Shown: positions 8,732-16,529, counted from the first letter of the stretch. The stretch: 38,819 bases of DNA from Paludibacteraceae bacterium (GCA_017557345.1 JAFYZR010000004.1:1-38819), one strand, 5' to 3'. The notes: generated by a model not told the origin, from the sequence alone. Numbers and translations: made by a program.

Positions 8732-8809
8732 ATGTTGAAGCTATACAGATATGACAAAGGTGTGCTCCAGGACCTCAAGAATAGTGAATCAGAACCAAAC
8801 TTTAGATAG
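8732..8809 (+). CDS. possible 25-residue leader peptide, unknown
   Basis: ATG 8732 follows AAAAGGATG with usual spacing and encodes a 25-residue hydrophilic peptide starting MLKLYRYDKG and ending PNFR. It lies inside the leader between site A and the 8970 gene. There is no signal peptide or family. The rest of the 8569-8969 stretch has no other convincing ORF, so this could equally be chance in a regulatory RNA leader. Confidence 0.25.
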   Translation: MLKLYRYDKGVLQDLKNSESEPNFR

Positions 8810-8969
8810 ATATCGAAAGAGGTGAGTCCAATGGGCTGAGAAATGGTATCGATTAGACTATGAGAAGCAATAGGAAACTGTATGTCAGTTGAATCCTGCG
8901 GCTGTATAAGAGCATTCGATGATAAAATAATTAAAATTTATACCATTTCAAAAAACAGGAGATAAGAAC

Positions 8970-10325
8970 ATGAAAAGAAGAATCACTAAAATAATATCAG
9001 CTGTCCTTGTGTTGGTAATTTTTGCATCTCTTTCCACTTCCTTCGCCGCCAATGATTGTATTATTCTCTCGCGTGTGGTTTTAGAAGGAATTGCTGTTCA
9101 GAAGAATGCTGCAGAGGGAAACGGACTTCCCGATGCAGAATATGGTGCGCACAAACAAGATTTCAACACGAAACTTGTATTTAACAAAAACCAGATTGAT
9201 GACGATGAAGTGCGTTTAGAGGGATATGTTATTGATGATGTGAATATTCCGATACAAATTGTAGGATACATTAAAAAGTGGGATAACTATGCCTTGTTTA
9301 TCGATTCAACTGATAAAAAGGGGAACTGGGAAATCCTAAACTTTGCAGTGTATTTTGATTCGAGCAAAGCCATCATTTTCAATGAAAGTCTTTTAGAACA
9401 GGAAGCACCAATTCTAGCAGTATGCTTTAGAAACATAGCGAACGGGAAATACTATATTTTCGAAGAGATATTAGAGAAATGTTCGTTGTTAGATTCTTTT
9501 ATAAAACAAACTGGAATATTTGAAGGAGTATCAGATTTTGAAAATGCGTCTCCAAGTCAAATCTTGTGGATTGCAGCGCATATTAAAGACAAGTCATTTT
9601 CTTCGCAGGAAATCTCCTCTAATGAATACGGATTAAAAAGAAGCAGACAGACGCATGATTTAGTAACTGTAAGGAACGCCTTTGTAAACAGTTATACTTT
9701 TAATGGGCATTCGTGGGTTGAACAAATGATTGTAGTCCATACAGTAATGGCACCGGTTAATCTGTCTACAAGTCAGCTTGCAAAAGCCTTTCTTTCCGTT
9801 GAAAGCACCAGAACTACAAGGGACGGTTATCTTTATTCGAATTCTTGCCCGACGATAGAAATTGGACACGGAGCATTAACATCAGATCCGGGCACAAAAA
9901 TTGAAGCGTTGCTACAAAACTCTGACCATGAATTCAATTCTATGGTAACAGACGGCGAAGGAACCATGCCTTCTAACGTAAGCGTTGTACTAGGTATCTC
10001 CTACACTGTTCCCTATACAATCATTTCATTTGATTTAACATATAGTAACACTGTGCAGAAGGACTTGAATGAAAATTACGGTAGTTTTACGAATTATGCT
10101 CCGTCTCATTATCATCGCTCTGCTGAGGCGATATTTCCTAATAACTTCATTTTACAAGCTACCGATGACTTTTACTCCGTGGACTACACAATAATAGATT
10201 TAACTACTGCAACTTCTACCGGCTGTTATTTATCCTGCAAGTTTTCTTACTACGTATATGATGCATATCTATATGACGAGTTGTGTTATTATACAAGAAT
10301 AGTAAGCAACTATTATGCAGAATGA
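8970..10325 (+). CDS. secreted protein of unknown function
   Basis: 451 residues; ACAGGAG precedes ATG 8970 by 8 bases. A clear signal peptide is present: KRR near the start, a hydrophobic core at about residues 10-24 and an AxA-like cleavage site after SFA (about residue 26). The mature part has no membrane segment, no cell-wall anchor and no motif I recognise. It is rich in Ser, Thr and Tyr with many short beta-prone stretches, and only a few cysteines (CPT, GCYLSC, LCYY). It follows LytTR site A, and the 10352 gene follows after 26 bases. It is probably an exported effector or surface-associated protein under quorum control; function unknown. Confidence 0.75.
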   Translation: MKRRITKIISAVLVLVIFASLSTSFAANDCIILSRVVLEGIAVQKNAAEGNGLPDAEYGAHKQDFNTKLVFNKNQIDDDEVRLEGYVIDDVNIPIQIVGYIKKWDNYALFIDSTDKKGNWEILNFAVYFDSSKAIIFNESLLEQEAPILAVCFRNIANGKYYIFEEILEKCSLLDSFIKQTGIFEGVSDFENASPSQILWIAAHIKDKSFSSQEISSNEYGLKRSRQTHDLVTVRNAFVNSYTFNGHSWVEQMIVVHTVMAPVNLSTSQLAKAFLSVESTRTTRDGYLYSNSCPTIEIGHGALTSDPGTKIEALLQNSDHEFNSMVTDGEGTMPSNVSVVLGISYTVPYTIISFDLTYSNTVQKDLNENYGSFTNYAPSHYHRSAEAIFPNNFILQATDDFYSVDYTIIDLTTATSTGCYLSCKFSYYVYDAYLYDELCYYTRIVSNYYAE

Positions 10326-10351
10326 TTTATCCGGCATGGTAATTATAGGTA

Positions 10352-10987
10352 ATGAGGCGCATTCAACGGAAAAAAAACGGGCTTGTTCTTATCGTTCTTC
10401 TTATCATTTTGATGTCACTCACAATAGTGTTTCTTCATGTAGTCAAGAAAAAACTAATCCAAATGGCAGAAACTGAGGTTAATCGAAGATTGATATCAGT
10501 ACAACTTTCTGTAAATGAGAAACCTATTTACCTAGAAACATCCAAGATACAGATTATGGGGGACATATTTAAGTTAGTGAAGAATCAAGCCATTAAAGCC
10601 CGTCTAACTGTCTCTGCCCGTGATGAAAATGGATTCGAATTGTTTACCGTACCCCTCGGTTTGATTGATTTCCAAAAGGGAGAGCACCGATTAGAATACT
10701 GTGATCCAAGGTTTGGTCATGGGGAGAGTTCTCTGTGGTATTTTCTTCAAAAGTTCATATGGGTATACCATAAACGATATGCTGGGTATACTTATGATCT
10801 CCCAACCGTACTGTACTGTTCTGACAACTCACATATGTATGATGAGAACGGGATAGCGACAAAGGATGATTCAGTTAGTTTTAGCATTCGCTTCACATCT
10901 GGTAGGCAGTATGTTGGCTCTGTTCAGTTGACCTGTGGAAGCGAGAGAATGGATATAAGTATTTCTGATATAGCGCAATTAAACTAG
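10352..10987 (+). CDS. membrane-anchored protein of unknown function
   Basis: 211 residues. A basic start (RRIQRKK) is followed by one hydrophobic helix at about residues 10-28 (LVLIVLLIILMSLTIVFL) with no cleavage motif, so it is likely a single-pass protein with an outside C-terminal domain. No family recognised. The ribosome site before ATG 10352 is weak (AGGT), consistent with coupling to the 8970 gene 26 bases upstream. A strong terminator lies 23 bases after its stop. The pair forms one transcription unit with site A; the two products may act together at the cell surface, which is inference. Confidence 0.66.
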   Translation: MRRIQRKKNGLVLIVLLIILMSLTIVFLHVVKKKLIQMAETEVNRRLISVQLSVNEKPIYLETSKIQIMGDIFKLVKNQAIKARLTVSARDENGFELFTVPLGLIDFQKGEHRLEYCDPRFGHGESSLWYFLQKFIWVYHKRYAGYTYDLPTVLYCSDNSHMYDENGIATKDDSVSFSIRFTSGRQYVGSVQLTCGSERMDISISDIAQLN

Positions 10988-11009
10988 CTCATGTTGAACT
11001 AAACACTAC

Positions 11010-11048
11010 GGCGTGGACGGTCGTTTGACTGCCCACGCCTGCTTTTTT
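11010..11048 (+). terminator. Rho-independent terminator of the secreted-protein pair
   Basis: Stem GGCGTGG / CCACGCC extended inward by CGGTC / GACTG around a GTTT loop with one mismatch, then GC and six T residues. It ends the 8970-10987 unit. Confidence 0.88.
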
Positions 11049-11249
11049 ATCACGTTATTCTTTTGTGAAATTTGCCCTTGATACGTAATAGCGTCAAATA
11101 AGCCGGTGGATTGAAGGCCACCTCCAAGAATGAGAGAATGATCCCGGACTCCAGCAGGCAGCCAGAAAGAGGGCGAGTCTGCAGGCGTCTATGCTTGTGC
11201 CATGTTGTGCCATGGACAAGCATAGACAAATCGAGACGGAGAAAACGGA

Positions 11250-11612
11250 GTGGCTGAGCTAACGATCCGGGGAGCGCGCAAGCAGAAGAACTTTCTGGAA
11301 TGGAGCCGCCGGGTGGCGAAATGCCGTGGAAGCGGAGTAACGGTAAGCCGCTGGTGCGCAGAGCACTGCGTCAACCGGAAGACGTACTACACTTGGCAAA
11401 AGAAAGTGTTTGCCGCTATGATCGAGCAGCAGGAATTGTAGATGATGTAAACCGCGGAGCCGGAAAGCCGGTTTGTAGAATTGCCGTCACCGTCGGAGCG
11501 GTATGAACCGGTGGCTGCGATGAGGGTCGGCACGGCGTCGCTGGAATTGTATGGCGGAGCAAGCACTGAATTCGCTGCCGCACTCTGCAAGGCGATGATC
11601 CAGGCTGAATGA
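11250..11612 (+). pseudogene. broken IS66-type tnpA (accessory protein), plus start of tnpB
   Basis: The frame from 11250 encodes FLEWSRRVAKCRGSGVTVS and WCAEHCVNRKTYYTWQKKVF, typical of IS66 TnpA. Two in-frame stops, TAG at 11439 and TAA at 11448, interrupt it. The same frame then resumes with RFVELPSPSERYEP and LELYGGASTEF to a natural stop at 11610, giving the normal ~120-codon length. Just after, DFTGADWIYL in another frame resembles the beginning of TnpB but stops at once. The large transposase TnpC is absent. So this is an eroded end of an IS66 element, with nothing functional left; the stretch 11613-11817 holds no other gene. Confidence 0.8.
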
Positions 11613-11817
11613 CTTCACCGGAGCCGACTGGATTTATTTGTAAACATAAACGAGTTAGATTTGGGAGAACTGAGTCAAAAACGGACTTCCCCCAAGAAAA
11701 GCTTCGCAACTTGAAGGTAACCGACTTCTGTAATGCGCCTCACGGTTTCTCCGGGTAACGAAAAGAACAAATACTGGACGCTTAATTAAATAACAGCAAA
11801 TCTAGATGGTCGCAGGT

Positions 11818-12129
11818 TTATAGCTCAAAATAAGCTTTGACAAGCTTTCGCGCCTGTTCCTGCTGTGGACCTGGCATTCTTCCAATTAGCTTAACCAGGT
11901 CTTCTCCGCCTGCAGACAACTTTCCGATCAGGTAATAATCGGGAGTTTCACCCATTGCATCACATAGCTTGAAGAGAAGTGGAACTGTTGGCAGATTCTT
12001 GCCTCTTTCGATGTTTGACAGATGATTTTTGGAGATTCCTATTTGCTCAGCAAGCTTTTCCTGGGTCATCCCAAGTTCTTTTCTGCGTTGCATGAGTCTG
12101 ATACCGATGAGTTTTCCGTCACAATTCAC
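11818..12129 (-). CDS. XRE-family transcription regulator
   Basis: 103 residues with an N-terminal helix-turn-helix at about residues 10-64 (MTQEKLAEQIGISKNHLSNIERG, shown here in part). A short tail follows, with repeated charged helices (GPQQEQARKLVKAYF), probably for dimerisation. It is transcribed away from agrDB. The ~270-base space between the two contains an exact inverted repeat at 12188-12204 and LytTR site B. A single-domain repressor that controls itself and possibly agrDB is the natural reading. Confidence 0.88.
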   Translation of the reverse strand: MNCDGKLIGIRLMQRRKELGMTQEKLAEQIGISKNHLSNIERGKNLPTVPLLFKLCDAMGETPDYYLIGKLSAGGEDLVKLIGRMPGPQQEQARKLVKAYFEL

Positions 12130-12187
12130 TGTTCTTCACCACACGAGCGAATGGTATCATCTCTGGCGGTGAATATACACAAAGTAT

Positions 12188-12204
12188 AACAGAATAATTC
12201 TGTT
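12188..12204. promoter_or_regulatory. perfect inverted repeat, candidate operator of the XRE regulator
   Basis: AACAGAAT and ATTCTGTT flank a single A, an 8+1+8 perfect dyad 58 bases upstream of the XRE start. It lies beside a TATAAC-like element. Size and place fit autoregulation by an XRE dimer. Confidence 0.6.
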
Positions 12205-12259
12205 AAGTAATGACTTTTTGAGGAAAAATGATTACAGTTCTGCAATACAATGAAATTCG

Positions 12260-12327
12260 GCAGAAATGCGTATTATCTCTGCAATTCTGCTGTACCTGTT
12301 GAAAGGCAGAAATCTCATGGGTATTAT
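12260..12327 (+). promoter_or_regulatory. LytTR direct-repeat site B with promoter, upstream of agrDB
   Basis: GCAGAAATGC (12260-12269) and GCAATTCTGC (12281-12290) are again 21 bp apart. The -10-like TATTAT lies at 12322-12327, 31 bases past the second repeat. The predicted transcript starts about 60 bases before agrD. This matches an autoinducing loop in which the LytTR regulator activates the signal genes. Further partial half-sites (CAGTTCTGC at 12235, GGCAGAAAT at 12305) surround it. Confidence 0.72.
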
Positions 12328-12396
12328 CAGTTTGGAAGTCAGGAAACATTATAAGTTTTCGGCTATCTAAAACCGAAAGAATGGAGGAGAGCACAA

Positions 12397-12549
12397 ATGA
12401 AAAACAGCGTAAAAACTCTCGCGGGGAAGCTTGCAAAGATTACCGCTGTCCAAGCATTGAAAAGGGACGCGAACAGTACAACCTGCATTGCGGTGTTTCA
12501 GCCCAAAGTACCGGCAAAGCTGGCAAAGTTCAAATCCATTTCCAAGTGA
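12397..12549 (+). CDS. agrD: AgrD-like cyclic lactone autoinducer peptide precursor
   Basis: 50 residues from ATG 12397 with GGAGGAG at 12383-12389. The layout is that of AgrD. An amphipathic lysine-rich N-terminus (MKNSVKTLAGKLAKITAVQ) leads to a short linker (ALKRDAN), then STTCIAVF, and then the conserved tail QPKVPAKLAKF. In the family, AgrB cuts before the tail and joins the Cys thiol to the new C-terminus. That would make a five-member thiolactone ring CIAVF with an STT or NSTT exocyclic end. The exact N-terminal cut is unknown. It lies directly before agrB and shares 4 bases with it. Too short for routine ORF calling and read in a different frame from the longer ORF that covers it. Confidence 0.9.
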   Translation: MKNSVKTLAGKLAKITAVQALKRDANSTTCIAVFQPKVPAKLAKFKSISK

Positions 12550-13136
12550 TAACTAAACTCGCACAGAAGACTGTGGACGCCTTATGCGGCACTCAGATGA
12601 TCGGTGAAGAGGATAAGGATCTATATATCTATGGTTTTTTCGTCCTTTACACAAGGTTATTCTTCTTGATTATAACTATACTATTCTCCTTTATGTTTGG
12701 TATAGTCTGGCAAGGAATCTTGATGTATATAATCTTCTCACTGATTAGGAGCTACGCAGGAGGCGTCCACGCCTCTAAGGAAAGCATTTGTTTAACGGCA
12801 ACTACTGTGGCGTTATTCGTATGCGTTATGGTACTCGGGATCTGCATAAAGTGGGATAATGTAATTCTGATGTCGATAGTATTAGTATGTGCATGTTGCT
12901 GCATCGTATTCCTCAGCCCAATGGACACCGAGGAAAAAAGGCTAAGTCCAGAGGAGAGTAAACGGTATTCTCGTATAACTTGTCTTATAGCATCTTTGGT
13001 TACTTTTTTGTCGTGTCTGTGTGCAGTTTTCGGGTTGAGCTCTGTACTGTATATATGTACCGTTAGTTTTGGGTTGGAATCCATTTTATTATTAATTGGT
13101 CGCTTTAGACTGAGAGCAGCGCGGAAGAGAATCTGA
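12546..13136 (+). CDS. agrB: AgrB-like peptide processing protease
   Basis: 196 residues from GTG 12546, whose GTGA overlaps the agrD stop. The open frame runs further left to 12381, but that part is agrD out of frame. Starting here gives the usual AgrB N-terminus with EEDKDLYIYGFF. The catalytic His and Cys are in RSYAGGVHASKESIC, the family's GGxHAxxxxxC signature. Four to six hydrophobic helices follow, so it is an integral membrane protein. It cuts the AgrD tail and forms the thiolactone, working with the kinase/regulator pair at 5910-7907. An in-frame ATG at 12597 would delete conserved residues. Confidence 0.92.
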   Translation: MITKLAQKTVDALCGTQMIGEEDKDLYIYGFFVLYTRLFFLIITILFSFMFGIVWQGILMYIIFSLIRSYAGGVHASKESICLTATTVALFVCVMVLGICIKWDNVILMSIVLVCACCCIVFLSPMDTEEKRLSPEESKRYSRITCLIASLVTFLSCLCAVFGLSSVLYICTVSFGLESILLLIGRFRLRAARKRI

Positions 13137-13181
13137 GAAGTCTTCTCAGGAAATTGTCGAGGCATAAAGCAAGGAAGATCA

Positions 13182-13249
13182 GCAATTCTGCGCATTATTC
13201 TTGCAGTTTTGCTTTTGGGGTGGCGTTTTTCCTTGAAAAGACTTACTGT
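13182..13249 (+). promoter_or_regulatory. LytTR direct-repeat site C, between agrB and the RiPP cluster
   Basis: GCAATTCTGC (13182-13191) and GCAGTTTTGC (13203-13212) repeat site A almost base for base, including the following TTGNGGTNGC block. A weak -10-like TACTGT lies at 13244-13249, the same distance as in sites A and B. It begins 45 bases after the agrB stop and could drive the small ORF and, further on, the peptide-modification genes. Confidence 0.66.
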
Positions 13250-13526
13250 GAATTTAAACCGATTCTCTATAGTTTTGGCTTTAATCATGTTTCAATTGAT
13301 TCTTGGACAGTATCTCCTGCGGGAGATGCGAAGCTATTTGTCTTCTGTTCCAGACGTTGGAAAGCATGAGATTGCAGCCCTAAAAGCATGGGTAGAGCAA
13401 GGCTACAGTCCTTATAGCAACCCTTCTCATATTGCGGACGAGCAGGGCCGTGAGTTGCCTTTCATCCAAGCGTTTAGGACCGAGCAGGAACTCGGTGAAA
13501 ACGGAAGAACTGACTCACACGAATAA
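13248..13526 (+). CDS. small single-pass membrane protein, unknown
   Basis: About 92 residues if started at GTG 13248; an ATG at 13287 would cut into the hydrophobic helix FSIVLALIMFQLILGQYLL. Neither start has a good ribosome site, and GTG 13248 touches the -10-like element of site C, so the start is uncertain. After the helix comes a soluble ~60-residue part with ALKAWVEQGYSPYSNP and LPFIQAFR, which looks conserved in style but which I cannot assign. It lies next to agrB and site C. It could be a quorum-controlled accessory or immunity-type protein; that is a guess. Confidence 0.5.
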   Translation: MNLNRFSIVLALIMFQLILGQYLLREMRSYLSSVPDVGKHEIAALKAWVEQGYSPYSNPSHIADEQGRELPFIQAFRTEQELGENGRTDSHE

Positions 13527-13539
13527 TTGATGTGTCCGT

Positions 13540-13566
13540 GCAGCGGTCGGCTCCGCTGACCGCTGC
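13540..13566 (+). repeat. 12-bp hairpin after the small membrane ORF
   Basis: GCAGCGGTCGGC and GCTGACCGCTGC pair fully with one G-U, loop TCC, 14 bases after the stop at 13526. No T run follows, so it is a processing or weak stop signal rather than a classical terminator. The rest of 13567-13893 shows no gene. Confidence 0.5.
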
Positions 13567-13893
13567 CGCACACAAATCCATGCCGATGCTCTTTTATGTG
13601 ACAGTGGTGCAGTTCCGCCGTGATGGTGGTGCTAAAACTCCGTGCAAGTGGTGCTCATGCAACGGAATCTACACATGCTCCGTATAATTTGCCCATGAGC
13701 AAGGCATTTTATCCCAAGCATGTATGCTACTTTCATTAATTATTGTTCTTTAGACAGCTCTTCTAGAAACAAAATAGTAGCAGGTTGTTCTTTACATATT
13801 GCGGAAAGAAATCGTATTCCAGATCAAAGCGATAGTACCGATAAAGCATTAAGAGGGGAGCACTTTTTTGCAATCCTCTAAGGAAGTGATGTT

Positions 13894-14703
13894 ATGGATT
13901 CAGATAACACCAGAGAAGAATTATGGCGATTATATGAACGAACAAGACTTGATAGACAGTACTTTTTTAAAGGTTTGGATAGTCTTTTATTACCTGACAA
14001 TGCTAGGATTGTTGATATAGGCTGCGGGTCAGGCGGTTCGACTCAGATTATTCGGGAATGCTACCCTAAGGCTGAGATCTACGGAATTGACAGTTCGATA
14101 AAGGCAATACAGTATGCCTCAACTCTACTTAAAGATGAAAAAATAGTGTTTCTAAATACAGACGCGACACATATGCCGTTTCCGGATAGTTATTTTGATT
14201 GTTGTGTCGCGAAAATGTTTTTCGATATAGCCATTAAACATGAAGAAATAATAGAAGAGATTGTGCGTATCCTAAAGCCGCAAGGAATATTGCTTGTATA
14301 TGGGAACACAAGAAGTACAGCCCAGGGCTCTGACCTTCTGAAAAACACTGATAAATTGATCTCTGCCTATAAGCGTTATGTTCGCTTATCCGGGAGAAAG
14401 GGATTCAATGTTGAACATTTTGTGGATATTTTGACCAAAAAATATAGAATGACTGTTAGTGTACAAAAAATTATCAAAGACACTATCGATCCTGGTCGAG
14501 AACAGCTATCAAAGTATTATACACTTTCGGAGATCGAAATCGTACATTGTGCTGAAAACAATATTTTGTCCATATTGGGACTCATATCTCCTAAGGATGT
14601 GATCGAGTACGAAACTTCTTTAAGAGAACTATTAATGACAAGTAACGAGTACATTTCCTTTGAACAGGCAATTCTTTATGCAATCAAGGAGGGTGCACAA
14701 TGA
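13894..14703 (+). CDS. class I SAM-dependent methyltransferase
   Basis: 269 residues; AAGGAAGTG precedes ATG 13894. Motif I is VDIGCGSGGS at about residues 40-50, the acidic end of beta-2 is YGIDSS, the motif II region is NTDATHMPF, and post-motif LKPQGILLVYG appears near residue 130. This is the Methyltransf_11/25 fold. The C-terminal ~120 residues are helical and unassigned, probably for substrate. Its stop overlaps the radical SAM gene (ATGA at 14700), so the two are made together. It would methylate the peptide product or a building block; substrate unknown. Confidence 0.85.
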   Translation: MDSDNTREELWRLYERTRLDRQYFFKGLDSLLLPDNARIVDIGCGSGGSTQIIRECYPKAEIYGIDSSIKAIQYASTLLKDEKIVFLNTDATHMPFPDSYFDCCVAKMFFDIAIKHEEIIEEIVRILKPQGILLVYGNTRSTAQGSDLLKNTDKLISAYKRYVRLSGRKGFNVEHFVDILTKKYRMTVSVQKIIKDTIDPGREQLSKYYTLSEIEIVHCAENNILSILGLISPKDVIEYETSLRELLMTSNEYISFEQAILYAIKEGAQ

Positions 14704-16028
14704 AGTATAAATTTTCTAGATTTAGTTACTTTTTACCTACAAGTAGAGAAACAGACAATGGCACATATGTGTTTAATACATTAACACGTAGTCTAGTTAG
14801 GTTGCCGGAATTTATAAGTGATGCAGAGTTAGTAAAACTTAAAGAGGATGATATTGCTACTCTACATTTTCTCGGAGTCATTGTTGATGAAGAATTGGAT
14901 GAATTAGAAGCAATGAACATCTATATGGATTTGAAGAAATATGAGCAGAAACGATTGATGGTGACAATTATTCCAACGAACGCTTGCAACTTCAGATGTA
15001 TATACTGCTATCAGCCGGAGAAAACAGCAGTCATGAATGAAGTGACTGTTGCAAGAATACTTAAATGGTTTGAGAAAAACCTGCGTTATTATGATGAACT
15101 CAATCTGGGGTGGTTTGGCGGAGAGCCGTTGCTATGTTCGGACATAATGCTTAAACTGCTTAGTAGAATACGAGAATTGTGCAAAAGAAATGGAGTTGCA
15201 ATGGTTTCCTCCATTACCACCAATGGATATTTGCTCAATATTGATCTGTTCCAACAATTGCTCTTAAATGGCTTACTGTATTACCAGATTACTGTAGATG
15301 GAGATGAACCCACTCATAATGCGCAGCGTCCGCATAAAACCAATGGGGATTCATATAGCAGGATCATGCAGAATCTGTCTAACATAGCAAAGCTTCCACA
15401 AAGCCGCAGATTTGAGGTCGGTATCAGAATCAACGTGTCAGGGAATATGAAAATGGAAAACATCTACAGCTTTATAGACAAGATGGCTGAGATGTTTTCT
15501 AGTGATAAACGGTTTGTTATCATTTGGCAATGGGTTAGGGACTGGGGAGGTAGCCGGATCAGTCAGCATAACAAAAAAAATCTCGTGGAAACTAGCAGCG
15601 CCTGTACAAATTATATCAGCTATGCTAAAGAGAAGGGGCTACATGTGGCGGATCTGGTATCTATCATAACCGGTACTGATTCCTGTGAGGCTTATTACAA
15701 AAACGGATATGTAATAAACCTTGACGGCCATGTACATAAATGTGCGATGTGTATGGAGGATGAGAAAAACAACTGTATAGGATACATCGATGAAAACGGA
15801 ATCATGAGACTTGAAGTTTCAAAAGAGTTGAAATGGCTTGCTCATGACAAAATCACGGAAGAATGCGCATCCTGTGTGTATCTGCCAATGTGTTATACCA
15901 ATCGCTGCCATTATAGTACAAAGATTAAAGGTTCATTAACTTGCTTGGAATATAAGAATCTTGTGTTGCCTCAGATTGAGCGAATGATAGAAAAACAAAA
16001 ATTTTATACAGTTGGGTCGTGTGAATAA
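14700..16028 (+). CDS. radical SAM/SPASM peptide maturase
   Basis: 442 residues. The N-terminal ~85 residues (with NTLTRSLVRLP) have the form of the leader-recognition region of peptide maturases. The radical SAM motif CNFRCIYC (Cys96, 100, 103) binds the 4Fe-4S cluster, and GWFGGEPLL near 137-145 is the conserved GGEP. A SPASM-type C-terminus with many cysteines is present: KCAMC, then CASCVYLPMC and further Cys in the last 40 residues. This matches Cys-rich peptide maturases of clostridial RiPP systems of the CcpM type. It would form a carbon- or sulfur-linked crosslink or another radical modification on the precursor at 16405. Start overlaps the methyltransferase stop and GGAGGGTG precedes it. 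Confidence 0.9.
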   Translation: MKYKFSRFSYFLPTSRETDNGTYVFNTLTRSLVRLPEFISDAELVKLKEDDIATLHFLGVIVDEELDELEAMNIYMDLKKYEQKRLMVTIIPTNACNFRCIYCYQPEKTAVMNEVTVARILKWFEKNLRYYDELNLGWFGGEPLLCSDIMLKLLSRIRELCKRNGVAMVSSITTNGYLLNIDLFQQLLLNGLLYYQITVDGDEPTHNAQRPHKTNGDSYSRIMQNLSNIAKLPQSRRFEVGIRINVSGNMKMENIYSFIDKMAEMFSSDKRFVIIWQWVRDWGGSRISQHNKKNLVETSSACTNYISYAKEKGLHVADLVSIITGTDSCEAYYKNGYVINLDGHVHKCAMCMEDEKNNCIGYIDENGIMRLEVSKELKWLAHDKITEECASCVYLPMCYTNRCHYSTKIKGSLTCLEYKNLVLPQIERMIEKQKFYTVGSCE

Positions 16029-16077
16029 AGATATATGTTGTGAAACATTAAAAACCAAAACATGGGAGGATACTTTT

Positions 16078-16311
16078 GTGAGTGTGGAAACGATACGTGA
16101 AAAGGTGAAAGACATGTTTGAAGAAAATGGATTGGTCATCTTCCCTGGTGAGGAAGATGCATCACTCGACTTGGATTCTCTCAGACTGATCTCTCTTGTT
16201 GTGGCGGTAGAGAATACGTTTGAAATTGAGGTTCCAGAGCAGTATCTGTCACAGGCTATGCTCTCATCCTATAATGATTTTTGTGATCTCGTGGTCATGC
16301 TTTGCCGGTGA
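16078..16311 (+). CDS. acyl-carrier-like protein of a peptide maturation system
   Basis: 77 residues from GTG 16078, chosen because GGGAGGA lies 8-10 bases before it; the open frame extends to 16012 inside the previous gene. The sequence LDLDSLRLISLVVAVEN holds the DSL motif with the 4'-phosphopantetheine serine (about Ser34). EIEVPEQYLS then follows, as in acyl or peptidyl carrier proteins. Length is normal for a free carrier. Such ACP-related proteins are known beside radical SAM maturases in clostridial peptide systems. It implies that an acyl or aminoacyl group passes through this pathway, an uncommon feature for a RiPP. Confidence 0.85.
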   Translation: MSVETIREKVKDMFEENGLVIFPGEEDASLDLDSLRLISLVVAVENTFEIEVPEQYLSQAMLSSYNDFCDLVVMLCR

Positions 16312-16404
16312 AATATATCGCTGTAAGCATTGATCAGAGATACAAAATTCGTCTTTGGGGAGGGGCGTCAAAACTCCCACATCACTATAAAGGGGGTGAA
16401 TCAA

Positions 16405-16494
16405 GTGAAGAAGCTCGTTAAGCCGCGCATGAAGAAGGTCGCGAAGTTGTACGGTGAAAACCATGGTGGCAATTGCAATTGCGCAGGTGCCTAA
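16405..16494 (+). CDS. RiPP precursor peptide (29 residues) with Cys-Asn-Cys core
   Basis: GTG 16405 follows AAGGGGG (16390-16396) with 8 bases between, one of the best ribosome sites in the window. The peptide starts MKKLVKPRMKKVAKLYGE and ends NHGGNCNCAGA. A lysine-rich leader with a KL.K....V..LYGE pattern and a short Gly/Asn/Cys tail recalls clostridial CLI_3235-type precursors that occur with radical SAM, ACP-like and subtilase genes; the family link is from memory. It lies between the carrier and the protease genes and is followed after 35 bases by a terminator, as expected for a small, strongly expressed precursor. Cut site and modified residues are unknown. Confidence 0.82.
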   Translation: MKKLVKPRMKKVAKLYGENHGGNCNCAGA

Positions 16495-16529
16495 TCATGG
16501 CTTTCTATTCTAGGTAAGCGTCTGACACA

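Noticed and set aside
12381-12545. Longer AgrB starting at ATG 12381
   Set aside because: That segment is agrD read in another frame; AgrB homology begins after GTG 12546.
13609-13618. GCAGTTCCGC as a fourth LytTR half-site before the methyltransferase
   Set aside because: No partner repeat lies 21 bases before or after it.
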